In this document: piece after piece, positions 6,299-7,282 of the stretch
Layout: each line of letters starts with the position of its first letter
Numbering within the stretch: position 1 is the stretch's first letter
DNA from: DATMYQ01 sp035560935
Lineage (GTDB): Bacteria; Bacillota; Negativicutes; Sporomusales; Sporomusaceae
Reading direction: 5' to 3'
DNA length: 7,282 nt
NCBI GenBank assembly: GCA_035560935.1
Contig: DATMYQ010000301.1
Location: forward strand, 1 to 7,282
Translations under genes and position numbers: made by a program
Notes under the pieces: generated by a model
What the model was told of the DNA's origin: nothing
Database searches by the model: none
What the model saw: the letters and a program-made list of their open reading frames with translations, nothing else

Positions 6299-7218
6299 TT
6301 GCAATGTCCCCCGCAATGGCATTCGCCGGCTTCCGCCTGCTGCTCCACCGCGGCGCAGAGACCATCCGCTCCCAGTTGTTTTTGAAACAGCGCCAGATCA
6401 TCCCGGTGTTTCAGCAGCATGCCCATGGTTTGGCGCACTAGTTCCGGGTCCAGATGATCGGCGTGCATCGCCATCAGCGAACGGGTCCAGTCCAGAGTTT
6501 CGGCGATGGACGGTTTTTTCTGCAGCGTGAGGTTTTTCCGCAGGTGGCAGACGGCGGTGGCGATTTGGGCCGAGAGCTTTTCGCCGGCTTCCGGGATGCG
6601 GGTGCGGATAATTTTCACTTCTTTTTCCACCGAGGGGAAATCAATATAAAGATACACGCAACGACGGCGCAGTCCTTCCGACAGCTCCCGCTCGTGGTTG
6701 CTGGTCAGCACCACCACCGGAATATGATGGGCGACGACGGTGCCCAGCTCGGGGATGGACACCTGGAAATCCGACAGGATTTCAAATAAAAATGCCTCAA
6801 ATTCTTCGTCGGTTTTATCAATTTCATCGATCAAGAGCACCGCCCGCTTTTCCGCCCGGATGGCTTTGAGCAAAGGCCGCTCCAGCAAGTAGTCCGAAGA
6901 GAACACGTCCTGTTCGCTGATGCCCTGGCAGGCGCTGTCCCGGGTCATCTGAATCTTGATCAACTGGCGCTGGTAATTCCATTCGTAGAGCGCCTTGTTT
7001 TCGTCCAGTCCTTCATAGCATTGCAGGCGGATCAAGTCGGTGTCGTACACCCGGCTCAGCACTTTGGCGATTTCAGTTTTCCCCACGCCGGGAGCGCCTT
7101 CAATCAACAGGGGTTTTTCCAGTTTTAAGGCCAGATAAATCGTGGTCAAAAGTTCCTTGTCACTGATATAGCCGTCCGCTTCAAAAGCCTTGCTGAGTTC
7201 GTGCAATTGAATGTCCAT
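6295..7218 (-). CDS. MoxR-family AAA+ ATPase (CoxD-like) with a Cys/His-rich C-terminus (307 aa)
   Basis: This is a soluble AAA+ ATPase of the MoxR group, which uses ATP hydrolysis to remodel or activate protein complexes together with a VWA protein. Residues 38-50 hold Walker A (GAPGVGKT, 41-48). Walker B is AVLLIDEID (126-134), with Asp131/Glu132 for Mg and catalysis. Sensor 1 is the TSN at 172-174, and an arginine run (RRR, 184-186) follows in the finger region. Length is normal for the family. The last residues, CHCGGHC before the final Lys (300-306), form a compact Cys/His cluster not needed for the AAA+ fold. The ATG at 7218 has AGGAG (7230-7226) seven bases before it. TAGAAT at 7279-7274 on the minus strand could be a -10; its -35 would lie outside the window. 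It is the first gene of a coupled pair with the VWA gene (GTGA overlap). ATPase assignment is firm; substrate unknown. Confidence 0.95.
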   Translation of the reverse strand: MDIQLHELSKAFEADGYISDKELLTTIYLALKLEKPLLIEGAPGVGKTEIAKVLSRVYDTDLIRLQCYEGLDENKALYEWNYQRQLIKIQMTRDSACQGISEQDVFSSDYLLERPLLKAIRAEKRAVLLIDEIDKTDEEFEAFLFEILSDFQVSIPELGTVVAHHIPVVVLTSNHERELSEGLRRRCVYLYIDFPSVEKEVKIIRTRIPEAGEKLSAQIATAVCHLRKNLTLQKKPSIAETLDWTRSLMAMHADHLDPELVRQTMGMLLKHRDDLALFQKQLGADGLCAAVEQQAEAGECHCGGHCK

Positions 7219-7282
7219 AGTAAAACTCCTATCTGCTCTGTGAATTTTGAGAAATATTCTGGTTTTAGCTTTGATTCTATAT

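Noticed and set aside
1..7282. CRISPR arrays, tRNA or rRNA genes, insertion sequences, phage or toxin-antitoxin genes
   Set aside because: No regularly spaced repeats, transposase or integrase motifs, terminal inverted repeats or structured RNA gene signatures were seen on either strand.

Overview
The window looks like chromosomal DNA from a Gram-positive-lineage (Bacillota) anaerobe. Strong AGGAGG-type ribosome binding sites precede almost every gene, one intergenic promoter is a near-consensus sigma-A type, and the protein families are typical of the phylum. The mix of products (a small DUF2007-like protein, a D-amino acid aminotransferase, a HesB-like Cys protein and a MoxR/VWA pair) makes me favour the Negativicutes, for example a Sporomusa/Pelosinus-like genus. 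That placement is an inference from general resemblance and was not tested by any search. I see no tRNA or rRNA genes, CRISPR arrays, insertion sequences or phage genes.

Layout. Positions 1-152 hold a leader with a predicted stem-loop (24-62) that carries a Shine-Dalgarno sequence in its loop, followed by a six-codon reading frame. Two plus-strand genes follow: a 66-aa DUF2007-like protein (153-353) and a 472-aa membrane-anchored, apparently all-helical protein that I do not recognise (451-1869). A minus-strand membrane acyltransferase (1850-3013) converges on the latter with a 20-bp overlap of the coding ends. It is divergent from a plus-strand D-amino acid aminotransferase gene, dat (3195-4055), across a 181-bp gap. 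A short plus-strand HesB-like gene (4166-4498) has its own clear promoter (4072-4100). It ends at a strong bidirectional terminator (4533-4578) shared with a convergent 89-aa gene of unknown function (4590-4859, minus), which has an extended -10 promoter. The rest of the window (4946-7218, minus) is a two-gene operon: a MoxR-type AAA+ ATPase followed by a CoxE-like VWA-domain protein, joined by a GTGA stop/start overlap.

How the genes fit together. The window is a series of short, independently oriented transcription units and not one pathway. The best-defined functional unit is the MoxR ATPase with its VWA partner, a chaperone-like pair that in known cases inserts cofactors or metals into enzymes or remodels target complexes; no client enzyme is visible here. 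The aminotransferase supplies or consumes D-alanine and D-glutamate for the cell wall. The acyltransferase probably modifies an envelope glycan or lipid.

Three of the proteins (HesB-like, 89-aa and MoxR) end in short Cys-rich tails, which is the most unusual shared trait. The features most likely to be undescribed are the structured leader at 24-84, the 472-aa protein and the 89-aa Cys-tail protein.
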